Shown in pieces: positions 8,130-16,314 of a stretch of 64,000 nucleotides of DNA. The stretch lies in contig CAJUNI010000001.1 in assembly GCA_910587945.1 (NCBI GenBank), forward strand, positions 17,026 through 81,025. Reading direction: 5' to 3'. How positions within the stretch are numbered: position 1 is the first letter of the stretch; every line of letters starts with the position of its first letter. The DNA comes from an uncultured Parvibacter sp. (GTDB lineage Bacteria > Actinomycetota > Coriobacteriia > Coriobacteriales > Eggerthellaceae). A program made the position numbers and the translations under genes. The notes beneath the pieces were generated by a model. The model made no database searches and was not told the DNA's origin. It saw only the letters and a list, made by a program, of their open reading frames with translations.

Positions 8130-10907
8130 ATGGTTGCCGTGCCCGTGTTTATCTTGATTCAAATGGGAACAGCAGGGGAGGCGGGCTCCCCTCTCGCAGT
8201 TCGCGTACTGACCATTATTGTGTCGTTGATTGCGGTGTGCCCGCTAGGGCTCACGATCCTTCATAAAGTTTCAAACTACAACAATGGCGCTAACTGCAAC
8301 GCCGCTGGTGTGTCCGTCATGATGGAAGCCGCTTCCATCATTTCGCGTGGTGGCGCGGTGCCCTTTAGTGCAGATGGTACTCCGATCATTCATGACGAAG
8401 CAGCTGCTCGTGCGGCAGGCGTAGTACCTGACGGAGCGGAGCTTGTCTATGAGGCTTCGGGTCAGGGAACCCAAGATTCTGCAGCCGATCGACTCAAATC
8501 CGCCAAGGCAGCTATTGCAGCGCTCACGGGTCGTCCGGTGAGTGATGAGGTGAGCCTCGATCTCTCCGAAGAAATGCCGGGTGCGGGTTCTTCTTCTGCT
8601 CAAACAGAGGATACGTATACAGACGCTTCGGAAGAGGGAGTGGAAGTTCCTGGCGATGCCGGTGCTGAGGGCGCTGTCGTTCTAGATAATCAAGAAGGAT
8701 CCAACCCGGCTGAGTCCCAAGAAGCGAATAACGCGGCTGATGGTGGGGTTCGTGAAACCGCAGAGCTGGGAGTTGTTGCTGCGGCCGCCCCTGCGAGCAT
8801 CTTTGCTGTTCCTCAACAGGAGGCTAGCCCTGCGGTGCCTGATTGGTTTAAGGCAGCCCAAGAAAAAGCCAAGCGTAATGCGGCACCGAAAGAAGTGACG
8901 GTCCAACGTTCAAAGTTCGCCACCGCTCTTGAAGCCGCCGAAAAAGAAACTCAAACTCAAGAAGAAGAAAAAGAATCCATCGCATCGGCTACCGAACAGC
9001 GTTTAGCCCAAATGCGGGAATCCATCATGGAAGTGAAAGCCCCGGCCTTCGCTTCCCTGCGCGAAGAAGAACCAGTCGCAGAAGCGGAAATGGCACCGAC
9101 GACGCCCCAGGAAACGGTGGAAGAAGAAGCGCCAGTTTCCGGTGAGGTGACACCCTCGTCTCCGAGCAATTCTTCAGGCCTTAACCTGCCGACCATTGCG
9201 CTCGAAGAAACAACTTCTGAGGCCAAAAAACCCTCCGAATCTTCTCCTCTGGCAGCCACCATTCCGGATCCTTCCAGTTCACTCTCGGATGAGAACATTA
9301 CCTACCGTGCTCCTCGCCGGCCGTTAAGCGAAACCGTGCCCGTTCCCGATGTGGAAGCGGCGGCGGCAGAAGCCGAGCGCCAGGCAGCCGAGCGCCGGGC
9401 TCAGGCCTCCCAGCTGTCTGCAGTTATTCCGTCTATTCAGACGGAAGAAGCGGTCGCACCGTTGCCAAGCAATAGGATTCCGGATCCGCGAGCCTCTAAG
9501 CACGCTCGCCGCGCCATGGATCTTCCGTCCATTGCGGAACCGGCTGCTGAGCTTGCCCCGCTTGAAGAACTCACGAAACAGCATGCGCCCCTCGATGAAG
9601 AACGGGGCGACGTTAACGAACGGACGCGCGCTCTTCGCGCAGTGCCTTCGGTAGAGGGACGTCGGGCTTCCTCTGACTATGCCGAGCGGGTTAATCAAGC
9701 CCACCGCACCCTTCGCGAAACACTTCCTTCTCGTTCCGGGATTCTGGAACCGCAAATGCAAGAAGAAGAGCCTGTAGAAGAAACGCTTTCCGAGAATGTA
9801 GCAGTAGCAGGGTCGTTCGCCGTTGCAGGCGGCACAGGGGCCTTCGCACCGGTAGGAGATGAGTTAATCGAGGATGTGGCTCCCGAAGAACTCTACATCG
9901 AGGATGCCGATGACTCGGATTATGAGACAAGCATTACTGAGTCGGGTGCGTTCTCAGGCCCGGGCTATGTGGAGATGCCGAAATCACGGATGTCTCGCAT
10001 CTTCGATCGCTTCCGCCACAAGAAACAGGACGATATTGAAGTTACACCGCAACAATGGCTGGATGTGGATGAAGAGTTCGATGCTCGCTCCGTAGGCAAA
10101 GCTCGCGGTGGCTGGGAAAGCTTCCAACAAGAAGACACCTACGAGGAATCCTCCTATGAGGAGCGCAGCTCTTGGGATGACGGGGATGATTGGGGTGCGT
10201 CTCCTGATGCTACGATTCGTTTTGACGCGTCCTACGATGAGGCCTTTGCGGATCAAGAGGACTTCGACTACGAAGAGCCCAGATCTCGTCGTCGCTCCCG
10301 GTCTTCGCGGCGCTACGAAGGCGGCGCATTCTCTCGGGATCAGCTCGGTCGAATTTCGACGCGCTCTGGTGAGGAAGCTCCGGAAGATATCTACCAGGAA
10401 GAATTGCCGCAAGAGGAAGACTATCTCGCGGATACCTATGAGCGGATTCATGAATTTAGTGCGCCTACGGTCAATACGGAAGTTTGGTTTGTTGCTCTAG
10501 GTTCTGAGCTTGCCGGCAATGGTGGCATGAAAGCATTCCTGAAAGAACATAGCGCCGAAATGCGTGGCGCCATTGTGATCGATGTCGAAGGATTAGGTGC
10601 CGGTACCCTTTCCCTCATTGAGAAGGAAGGCATGTATCTGCCAAAGGCCTCTTCTTCTCGTATGAAGAGACTCGTGCGTAAAGCTTCCCAAGCCGTCGGG
10701 TTCTCAGTAGGCAGCGCTACGGAGCTTTGGAAAGATTCAGCGGCCTGTTGCGCCATGCGTCACGGGGTTCAAGCGCTCCATATTGCGGGCATCGAAGCTG
10801 ACAAGCCGGCCTATTGCGGGCAGAAGGATGACGTTGTTGAGAACCTGTCCCCTGAGGACTTGCAGGCCAACACTGAATTCCTTGTGCAGCTCATTGCCAG
10901 TATTTAG
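8130..10907 (+). CDS. 3' fragment of the broken M28-like gene
   Basis: This frame runs open for 925 codons from ATG 8130 (open since 8094) without a ribosome binding site of its own. It encodes two membrane helices, GANCNAAG, a long Glu/Ala/Pro-rich disordered stretch with repeated Arg-Ser and acidic patches, and the C-terminal M28 half. The intact 2.8-kb frame shows that the lesion is recent, is a sequencing error, or is bypassed. Confidence 0.6.
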   Translation: MVAVPVFILIQMGTAGEAGSPLAVRVLTIIVSLIAVCPLGLTILHKVSNYNNGANCNAAGVSVMMEAASIISRGGAVPFSADGTPIIHDEAAARAAGVVPDGAELVYEASGQGTQDSAADRLKSAKAAIAALTGRPVSDEVSLDLSEEMPGAGSSSAQTEDTYTDASEEGVEVPGDAGAEGAVVLDNQEGSNPAESQEANNAADGGVRETAELGVVAAAAPASIFAVPQQEASPAVPDWFKAAQEKAKRNAAPKEVTVQRSKFATALEAAEKETQTQEEEKESIASATEQRLAQMRESIMEVKAPAFASLREEEPVAEAEMAPTTPQETVEEEAPVSGEVTPSSPSNSSGLNLPTIALEETTSEAKKPSESSPLAATIPDPSSSLSDENITYRAPRRPLSETVPVPDVEAAAAEAERQAAERRAQASQLSAVIPSIQTEEAVAPLPSNRIPDPRASKHARRAMDLPSIAEPAAELAPLEELTKQHAPLDEERGDVNERTRALRAVPSVEGRRASSDYAERVNQAHRTLRETLPSRSGILEPQMQEEEPVEETLSENVAVAGSFAVAGGTGAFAPVGDELIEDVAPEELYIEDADDSDYETSITESGAFSGPGYVEMPKSRMSRIFDRFRHKKQDDIEVTPQQWLDVDEEFDARSVGKARGGWESFQQEDTYEESSYEERSSWDDGDDWGASPDATIRFDASYDEAFADQEDFDYEEPRSRRRSRSSRRYEGGAFSRDQLGRISTRSGEEAPEDIYQEELPQEEDYLADTYERIHEFSAPTVNTEVWFVALGSELAGNGGMKAFLKEHSAEMRGAIVIDVEGLGAGTLSLIEKEGMYLPKASSSRMKRLVRKASQAVGFSVGSATELWKDSAACCAMRHGVQALHIAGIEADKPAYCGQKDDVVENLSPEDLQANTEFLVQLIASI

Positions 10908-10927
10908 CCTGGAATAAAGAGAAAACG

Positions 10928-11848
10928 CTAGGATTGAGCCACGAGGGAATTCGCTTGAATGACCTCGTGGAGCTTTTCGATGTAGCGCGAAAGTAATGGT
11001 CCGGCTTGTCGTTCCCGGTGCATGATATAACCCACTTCCATCGGCTCATCCACCTCAAGCGGAATGGAAGCAATTCCCGAATGCATTTCTGCAGACAGCA
11101 CACCCGTTGAGAGGGTGTAGCTATGGTGGTGGGTCAAAAGGTTAGTGAGCGTGCCGCGATCGGAAATGCGAATGTTGCGCTTGTGGGGCAAGTAAGAAAG
11201 CGGCTCTTCGGCATAGTAGAACGAATTGGTAGTTCCTTGCTCAAAGGAAATACGCGGGTATTCTTCAAGATCTTCTACCGTGAGAGTCTTGTGATGAGCT
11301 AACGGGTGGTCCTCCTTTAAGAACACATGGACACTGGCCGTGAATAGTGGATGAAACTCAACGTTGGCATCGTCAAAGGCTTTACTGAGAACGCGACGAT
11401 TGAAATCATCCAGATAGAGAATACCAACCTGACTTCTGAAGGTGCGCACATCATCAATGATCTGGCCGGTGGCACATTCGCGAAGGGTGAAATCATATTC
11501 ATCGCCAGGATATTCATCGGCCACTTGCATAAACGCTAGAAGACTGAAGTAGTAGTGCTGGGTAGACACCGCCAGTTGGGCATGACTGGCTTCGCCGCCG
11601 GCATATCGCTCTTCAAGCATGTCGGCTTGCTCCACCACTTGGCGGGCGTAGCCTAATAACTCAGTGCCGTCGTTGGTGAGGGTGACCCCCCGGTTGCTGC
11701 GCACAAAGATAGTGATGCCTAGTTCCCGCTCGAGTTCTTTCACGGCCGTGGAGAGATTGGATTGAGCGGTATATAAGTTTTGGGCCGCGCCATTTATAGA
11801 GCCGTATTCAGCAATAGCAATGAGATAACGAAGTTGTTGAAGGGTCAT
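10928..11848 (-). CDS. LysR-family transcriptional regulator
   Basis: A 306-residue LTTR. Residues 1-60 form the winged helix-turn-helix (LRYLIAIAEYGSINGAAQNL, then QSNLSTAVKELERELG), followed by a linker helix and a periplasmic-binding-like effector domain from ~90. The ATG at 11848 is preceded by AGAAGG. It is divergent from the PaaK-like gene across a 318-base spacer with inverted repeats, the usual LTTR arrangement, so it probably controls that operon. Its effector domain is visibly similar to the HTH-less protein at 13727-14383. The ligand is unknown; an aromatic or carboxylic acid is a guess from context. Confidence 0.92.
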   Translation of the reverse strand: MTLQQLRYLIAIAEYGSINGAAQNLYTAQSNLSTAVKELERELGITIFVRSNRGVTLTNDGTELLGYARQVVEQADMLEERYAGGEASHAQLAVSTQHYYFSLLAFMQVADEYPGDEYDFTLRECATGQIIDDVRTFRSQVGILYLDDFNRRVLSKAFDDANVEFHPLFTASVHVFLKEDHPLAHHKTLTVEDLEEYPRISFEQGTTNSFYYAEEPLSYLPHKRNIRISDRGTLTNLLTHHHSYTLSTGVLSAEMHSGIASIPLEVDEPMEVGYIMHRERQAGPLLSRYIEKLHEVIQANSLVAQS

Positions 11849-12166
11849 GGGGCTACCTTCTTAGGTTTCAAGCGAAGGGAAGGGCGTATGTAACGGAGCC
11901 GATAATACCCCTTCTCCGAACTATACATTGGAAAAACCCGTAATTGGGTTATCGGTATTATAGATAGCAACTCATCAAAACTGTGAATGACGAAACCCCT
12001 TGTCCAAACTTTCATTCAATGGTTTCATAGCCCTTGCAGTTTTGCACCTGACGCGCCGGCGGTCGTCCTTCCAAGACCCCGGCGTGTTGTATGAGAACTG
12101 TGGCGGCGAAGGCGGTTTGCCTTGCCACCAGGTACGGACCATCGCACTATCAAAAAGGAGCCGAAC
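11849..12166. promoter_or_regulatory. Divergent lysR / paaK control region
   Basis: This 318-base gene-free stretch contains ATAATACC (11902-11909) in inverted repeat with GGTATTAT (11954-11961), enclosing AACCC (11935-11939) and GGGTT (11946-11950). The nested AT-rich palindromes resemble LTTR operators. No clear sigma-70 hexamer pair is visible, and the 12000-12150 half holds nothing recognisable. Confidence 0.4.
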
Positions 12167-13507
12167 ATGGCAAAGGACATTCCCTACGATCAGAAGTACT
12201 ACGATCCAGAGATCGAATGCATGCCGCGCCCTGAGCTAGAGGCTCTTCAGCTCGAGCGCTTAAAAACCATGGTGCAGTACGCCTATGACAACACGGTGTA
12301 TTACAAGCGCACCTTTGACGAGGCAGGGGTAAAACCCTCTGACATTACGAGCCTCAAAGACATTGAGAAATTCCCCTTCATTGATAAGAAGACTGAGCGG
12401 GAAACCCAGCATGTAGGGAGCTTCTTTGGTGAGATGTGCTCCGTACCGGAAGAGGAAGTTATCTTTATGGCTACCTCTTCGGGATCAACGGGAGTACCTA
12501 CGGTAAGCCCCTTTACCCAAGAGGACTTTGACCTGTGGCAAGACACTGAGGCTCGTTTATTCTGGCAAGCCGGCATGCGCCCCAACGACCGCTACGTTCA
12601 TGGCTTGAACTTTGCACTCTATGTGGGCGGCCCTGACGTTATCGGCGCACAGCGTTTGGGTGCTCTGGCCATTTGGGTGGGTGCCGTTCCCTCTGATCGC
12701 CTTTTGTTTGTGCTGAAGCAATACCAGCCCACCGTTATTTGGACTAGCCCCTCTTACGCGTGGACTCTTGGCGAAAAGGCCAAAGAGAAGGGCTACGATC
12801 CCAAGACGGACTTCTCGATTCACACCATCATTGTGGCGGGTGAGCCGGGTGGCTCCATTAAGTCCACGCGGGAAGCCATCGAGAACCTCTGGGGGGCAAA
12901 AGTTGTCGACTTCTTCGGCCTGTCGGACATTTACGGTGCCTGTGCTGCTATGTGTGAAGCCAAAGACGGTTTGCACATTGTGGAGGACCAAATCCTCGTA
13001 GAAACCGTGGATCCCAACACTGGGGAAGTCCTTGAGCCTGGTGAGTTGGGTGAGCTGGTCTATACCACGCTGACGAAGAAGGCGCGCCCGATGATTCGCT
13101 TCCGCACGGGCGACATCGGCTACGTTTCTAACGAAAAGTGCGAATGCGGTCGTACTCTTGCTCGTATTCATATCACCGGCCGTAAGGACGAGATGTTTAT
13201 CGTGGGCGCGGTAAATGTATTCCCCACCGACATCGAGTATGTGGTTCGCGCCGAAGAGGGACTCACGGGCGAATATTCAATCCGCGTTTACGATCAGGAC
13301 TTCACCACCAAATACGAGGTCTCGGTGGAGCGTGCTCAAAACTCCGAAGAGCCCTATGACGAAGTGGCGAAGCGCGTGGAGAATGCTCTCAAAACGCACA
13401 CTGGCGTGCGTCCGGCTAAGGTCATTGTCTATGACGCCGGCAAGCTGGGAACGTCTTCAGAACACAAGGCATCTCGCTTTGTGGATGAGCGCACCTCAGC
13501 GAAATAA
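12167..13507 (+). CDS. paaK: Phenylacetate-CoA ligase family (PaaK-like) acyl-CoA synthetase
   Basis: A 446-residue AMP-forming acid:CoA ligase. Its adenylation P-loop is SSGSTGVPTVSPF near residue 105. The FFGLSDIYGA segment replaces the usual YGLSE, RFRTGDIG carries the ribose-binding Asp, and the C-terminal swivel motif is GRKDEMFIVGAVNVFP. A CECGR cysteine pair precedes it, as in PaaK proteins. The expected reaction is aryl- or short-acid + ATP + CoA to acyl-CoA + AMP + PPi. In anaerobes, PaaK-like enzymes often accompany 2-oxoacid:ferredoxin oxidoreductases in aromatic amino-acid breakdown; such an operon lies 3 kb downstream. ATG 12167 is chosen because AAGGAG ends 6 bases upstream. The precise substrate is not determinable. 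Confidence 0.87.
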   Translation: MAKDIPYDQKYYDPEIECMPRPELEALQLERLKTMVQYAYDNTVYYKRTFDEAGVKPSDITSLKDIEKFPFIDKKTERETQHVGSFFGEMCSVPEEEVIFMATSSGSTGVPTVSPFTQEDFDLWQDTEARLFWQAGMRPNDRYVHGLNFALYVGGPDVIGAQRLGALAIWVGAVPSDRLLFVLKQYQPTVIWTSPSYAWTLGEKAKEKGYDPKTDFSIHTIIVAGEPGGSIKSTREAIENLWGAKVVDFFGLSDIYGACAAMCEAKDGLHIVEDQILVETVDPNTGEVLEPGELGELVYTTLTKKARPMIRFRTGDIGYVSNEKCECGRTLARIHITGRKDEMFIVGAVNVFPTDIEYVVRAEEGLTGEYSIRVYDQDFTTKYEVSVERAQNSEEPYDEVAKRVENALKTHTGVRPAKVIVYDAGKLGTSSEHKASRFVDERTSAK

Positions 13508-13685
13508 GCGCTTACTGCATTCAACCGACACGAAAGAAGCGACGCAGGAGAACACCCCCGGCAAGGCTCAAGATCCGCATGGGGGAACCCAGGGAAGGAT
13601 TCGGCTCCTATTCCCTAGGAACAGCGGGCGCAGCAAATCCGCTACTATGAAACCTATCACCTGCGGCGCAGCAGAAAATCTATTC

Positions 13686-13707
13686 GGGGCACATTCTGCT
13701 GTGCCCC
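13686..13707 (+). terminator. GC hairpin between the PaaK-like gene and the LysR-like effector gene
   Basis: GGGGCACA (13686-13693) pairs with TGTGCCCC (13700-13707). Only AACTTT follows, and the ribosome binding site of the next gene begins directly after. It may be a weak terminator or a translation-affecting hairpin. Confidence 0.4.
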
Positions 13708-13726
13708 AACTTTGAAAGGGGCATCT

Positions 13727-14383
13727 ATGAGCAAGACCTTCTCTATTTCAGGTCAGCACTATCTATTCGATGTTCAGACGTTTGCTCAAGTGGTTCTGGC
13801 CGCTGGTGGGGAAGAGTATCACTACGCGCTCTATGACCGCACGACCCAAGGGGTCATTGACGACGTGGTAAATGGCACCTCCGACCTTGGCGTGCTGTTC
13901 CAAACCACGGAAACGGCAGAAAAGTTGAACGAGGCCCTGGAAGTGGCCGGCTTGAAGTTCCATGAACTTATTCACAGCGCCCCCCGCGTCGCCTTGCCAG
14001 CAAGCCATCCATTGGTGAATGCCGATGCGCTCACGCTCGAGGCGTTATCGGACTATCCCTATATCTACTTCGATCAGGGCGTTGATGCTCCGGTGTGGCT
14101 CTATGAAGAAGCGCTGGCCGGGGTTCCTCGGGACAAGTCCATTGCTTGCACCGACCGCGCATCCCTGTCCGAACTGATTGTGGCGCTCAATGGCTATACG
14201 GTTACCAGTGGCATCTTGGTGGGCATTTCCGATGGCAGTCTGTTGAAGACGGTTCCCCTCGACACCGATGTCCGTCTCATCTTGGGTTATATCACTCGCG
14301 AGGATGCGGAACTCTCTGATCTGGAGCAGCGCTTTATCGAAAAGCTTGCGAAGAACCTGGAGCGCTATACCTCGTTATCTTAA
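13727..14383 (+). CDS. Stand-alone LysR-type effector-binding domain, no DNA-binding domain
   Basis: A 218-residue protein corresponding only to the substrate-binding half of a LysR regulator. It aligns by eye with residues ~88-306 of the LTTR at 10928-11848: both have QHY..F near the start, a G-VIDDV/IIDDV segment, ASHPL/EDHPL, L--YPYIYFDQG/YPRISFEQG and C/I-DR-SL/TL. The ATG at 13727 is preceded by AAAGGGG at ideal spacing, and no helix-turn-helix is encoded in the 220 bases upstream, so it is not simply a mis-called start. It may bind the same ligand, titrate it, or form heterodimers with the full regulator; this is inference. Confidence 0.75.
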   Translation: MSKTFSISGQHYLFDVQTFAQVVLAAGGEEYHYALYDRTTQGVIDDVVNGTSDLGVLFQTTETAEKLNEALEVAGLKFHELIHSAPRVALPASHPLVNADALTLEALSDYPYIYFDQGVDAPVWLYEEALAGVPRDKSIACTDRASLSELIVALNGYTVTSGILVGISDGSLLKTVPLDTDVRLILGYITREDAELSDLEQRFIEKLAKNLERYTSLS

Positions 14384-14450
14384 GAAGCACATCCAAGCGA
14401 GGTCAGGGCGGGGAATTCCGAACTAATCGCGGTTCCATCAGCACCTTTGA

Positions 14451-14484
14451 GGCTCCGTGGGGACAAATCCCCGCGGAGCTTTTC
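14451..14484 (+). terminator. Terminator after the LysR-like effector gene
   Basis: GGCTCCGTGGGG (14451-14462) pairs with CCCCGCGGAGC (14469-14479) and is followed by TTTTCT. It also argues that the next gene starts at 14520 and not further upstream. Confidence 0.8.
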
Positions 14485-14519
14485 TACAATGGGGAAAAAG
14501 ACCCAATAGAGAGGCTCCC

Positions 14520-15755
14520 ATGGTTTTAGACGATAAACTCATTTACGAAGATATTCAGGCTGAAGGTCATCTCATTGACTCCGATATTCTGTCCAAGATT
14601 ATGGGCGGCATTGTGGAGTTGGATGGCGAATATGAAGTGCTTTCTCTCCATATTGGACGCGGCAATGAAAACACCTCCACCATTACGATGCGCGTGTTTG
14701 GCAAAGACCACGCCCATCTTACTCAGATGCTGCGCTATCTCCATGGTCTCGGCGTAGCTCCTATTCATTCTCAAGATGCGCTCACTTTACCAGCGCCGGC
14801 CGATGGGGTATTTCCGGAAGAATTCTATGCCACTACCAATTTAGTTACCCAAGTTCGGCTGGGTCAGCACTGGCATACCGTCGCTAATACGGAAATGGAC
14901 TTGGGTCTGGTGGTGGACCCCGCCGACCAAAGCGTGCGAGGGGTGCCGGTTGCTGAGGTTCGCCAGGGCGATGCGGTGGTAGTGGGTCAGCAAGGTATTC
15001 GCGTCCTGTTCCAAGAGCGTCCCCGTGAAAAAGAAGCCTTCGAGTTCATGAACTCTACCGCCTCCAGTGAAAAGCCCAAAGAGCAAATCATTCGTCAGGT
15101 GGCAGCCCTGCTCAAAGAAGTGCGCGCTGCTCAGAAAGACGTGATTGCCGTAGTGGGGCCAGCCATTATTCATACTGGTGCTGCTAAAGATCTCATCCGT
15201 CTGGTGAAGGCAGGCTATGTCACGGTGTTGTTTGGCGGCAATGCGGTGGCTACCCATGACATCGAGTCAGCGCTCTACGGAACGTCGCTGGGCATTGATC
15301 TTTCCACCGGTCTGTCGGTACCCTCGGGTCATGAGCATCACTTGCGCGCCATTAATCGCATTCGGGGTTGTGGCTCTATTGCTCAAGCGGTGGAAGAAGG
15401 AGTACTCACCGAGGGTCTTATGTATACCTTGGTGCAAACCGAAACGCCTTTTGTGCTTGCCGGGTCAATTCGGGATGACGGCCCGCTACCCGATGTCATT
15501 ACCGACACCGTGAAGGCTCAGGATGCCATGCGCCCTTGGTGTCAGAAAGCGGGTGCCTGCATCATGATGTCTACCATGCTGCACTCCATTGCAACGGGCA
15601 ATATGCTTCCCGCTTCTGTCACCACGGTCTGTGTAGATATCAATCCTGCAGTGGTGACAAAGTTGTCGGACCGGGGAAGTTTCCAGACCATAGGCATCAT
15701 TACTGATGTCGGGCTATTCTTGAAGTCCTTAGCGGATGAACTTGAGTGTGACTAG
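14520..15755 (+). CDS. TIGR00300 / LOR-SDH domain protein (possible ornithine cyclodeaminase)
   Basis: A 411-residue protein of the LOR/SDH bifunctional-enzyme conserved-domain group (TIGR00300). Members include the archaeal-type ornithine cyclodeaminase and the C-terminal part of cyanobacterial AgrE/ArgZ proteins. The N-terminal ~110 residues form a ferredoxin-like LOR domain. The rest is a Rossmann-like domain with VIAVVGPAIIHTGAA, TVLFGGNAVATHDIESALYG and VPSGHEHHLRAINRIRGCG. If the family function holds, it converts ornithine to proline and ammonia with bound NAD. ATG 14520 has GAGAGG upstream and follows a terminator. The nearby proC also acts in proline metabolism. The family call is fairly secure; the reaction is inference. 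Confidence 0.75.
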   Translation: MVLDDKLIYEDIQAEGHLIDSDILSKIMGGIVELDGEYEVLSLHIGRGNENTSTITMRVFGKDHAHLTQMLRYLHGLGVAPIHSQDALTLPAPADGVFPEEFYATTNLVTQVRLGQHWHTVANTEMDLGLVVDPADQSVRGVPVAEVRQGDAVVVGQQGIRVLFQERPREKEAFEFMNSTASSEKPKEQIIRQVAALLKEVRAAQKDVIAVVGPAIIHTGAAKDLIRLVKAGYVTVLFGGNAVATHDIESALYGTSLGIDLSTGLSVPSGHEHHLRAINRIRGCGSIAQAVEEGVLTEGLMYTLVQTETPFVLAGSIRDDGPLPDVITDTVKAQDAMRPWCQKAGACIMMSTMLHSIATGNMLPASVTTVCVDINPAVVTKLSDRGSFQTIGIITDVGLFLKSLADELECD

Positions 15756-15786
15756 GGTTTCTCTGAGATCTAAGGAGCGTTGAGTC

Positions 15787-16185
15787 ATGGGAGATTTTTC
15801 CGAGCGCGTGTTTGCGGTCGTGCAACAGATTCCGCGAGGGAAAGTTGCCACCTATGGACAAGTGGGTCGCCTCATTGGCGCTCCTCGCTCGGCGCGCTAC
15901 GTGGGCTATGCTCTGCGCTCTAATCCTGCTCCGGGAGTAGATCCTGCCTCTATTCCTTGTCATCGAGTGGTATTTAAAGATGGTGCCATGGCTTCGGGGT
16001 TTGCCTTTGGAGGTCCGGAGATTCAGCGGAAGATGCTGGAAGAAGAAGGGGTAATCTTCACTGACGAGGGAAAGGTGGCCATGGAGGTTTCTCAATGGGA
16101 TGGTTCCACCGCTATTCCCGGTAGTGAACCCGCCTCGCCGCCCGCGGACTTCGATTGGGCCCGGGAGCTGGGCGACATCGAGTAG
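15787..16185 (+). CDS. MGMT/Ogt-domain DNA alkyltransferase-type protein
   Basis: A 132-residue protein consisting only of the O6-alkylguanine-DNA alkyltransferase catalytic/DNA-binding domain. Helix-turn-helix residues are seen in KVATYGQVGRLIGAPRSARYV, and the active-site motif PCHRVV is present with its cysteine near residue 58. The N-terminal ribonuclease-like domain of full Ogt/Ada proteins is absent, and the C-terminus carries an unusual ~40-residue tail. Keeping the cysteine favours true transferase activity over the alkyltransferase-like (ATL) proteins, which have Trp or Ala there. ATG 15787 is preceded by AAGGAG. It starts 31 bases after the TIGR00300 gene and may be co-transcribed. 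Confidence 0.85.
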   Translation: MGDFSERVFAVVQQIPRGKVATYGQVGRLIGAPRSARYVGYALRSNPAPGVDPASIPCHRVVFKDGAMASGFAFGGPEIQRKMLEEEGVIFTDEGKVAMEVSQWDGSTAIPGSEPASPPADFDWARELGDIE

Positions 16186-16314
16186 CGCGCCTCACAAACC
16201 GGGATTTCCGAGGAATTCGCCGCGGCAGACCCTGAGCCAACGGAGCGATTGCTATGATGAACATTCCCGCTTCTGGATGGGAAGCGGTTCAATCCTTGAA
16301 AGATTGAGGTAGCG

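Larger units (their letters stand above)
7627..10907 (+). pseudogene. Frameshifted M28-like membrane peptidase with a giant disordered insertion
   Basis: Two abutting frames together encode one M28 (aminopeptidase Y/S-like) protein. The first has GPRPAGTEEEQQAALYI, two membrane segments and the zinc motif VVAHYDS, and stops at TAG 8122-8124. The second frame, open from 8094, continues with a membrane helix (QWAALAAMVAVPVFILI), GANCNAAG, about 690 acidic low-complexity residues and then the C-terminal M28 half (VWFVALGSELAGNGG, VIDVEGLG). One missing base between 8094 and 8124 explains the break. In active M28 enzymes GANCNAAG reads GANDNASG, the SEL position reads EE, and a His lies near YCGQKDD. 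Here the bridging Asp is Cys, the ligand Glu is Leu and the His is absent, so catalysis is doubtful even if the frame were restored. ATG 7627 has AAAGG upstream; ATG 7609 is an alternative. Confidence 0.75.
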
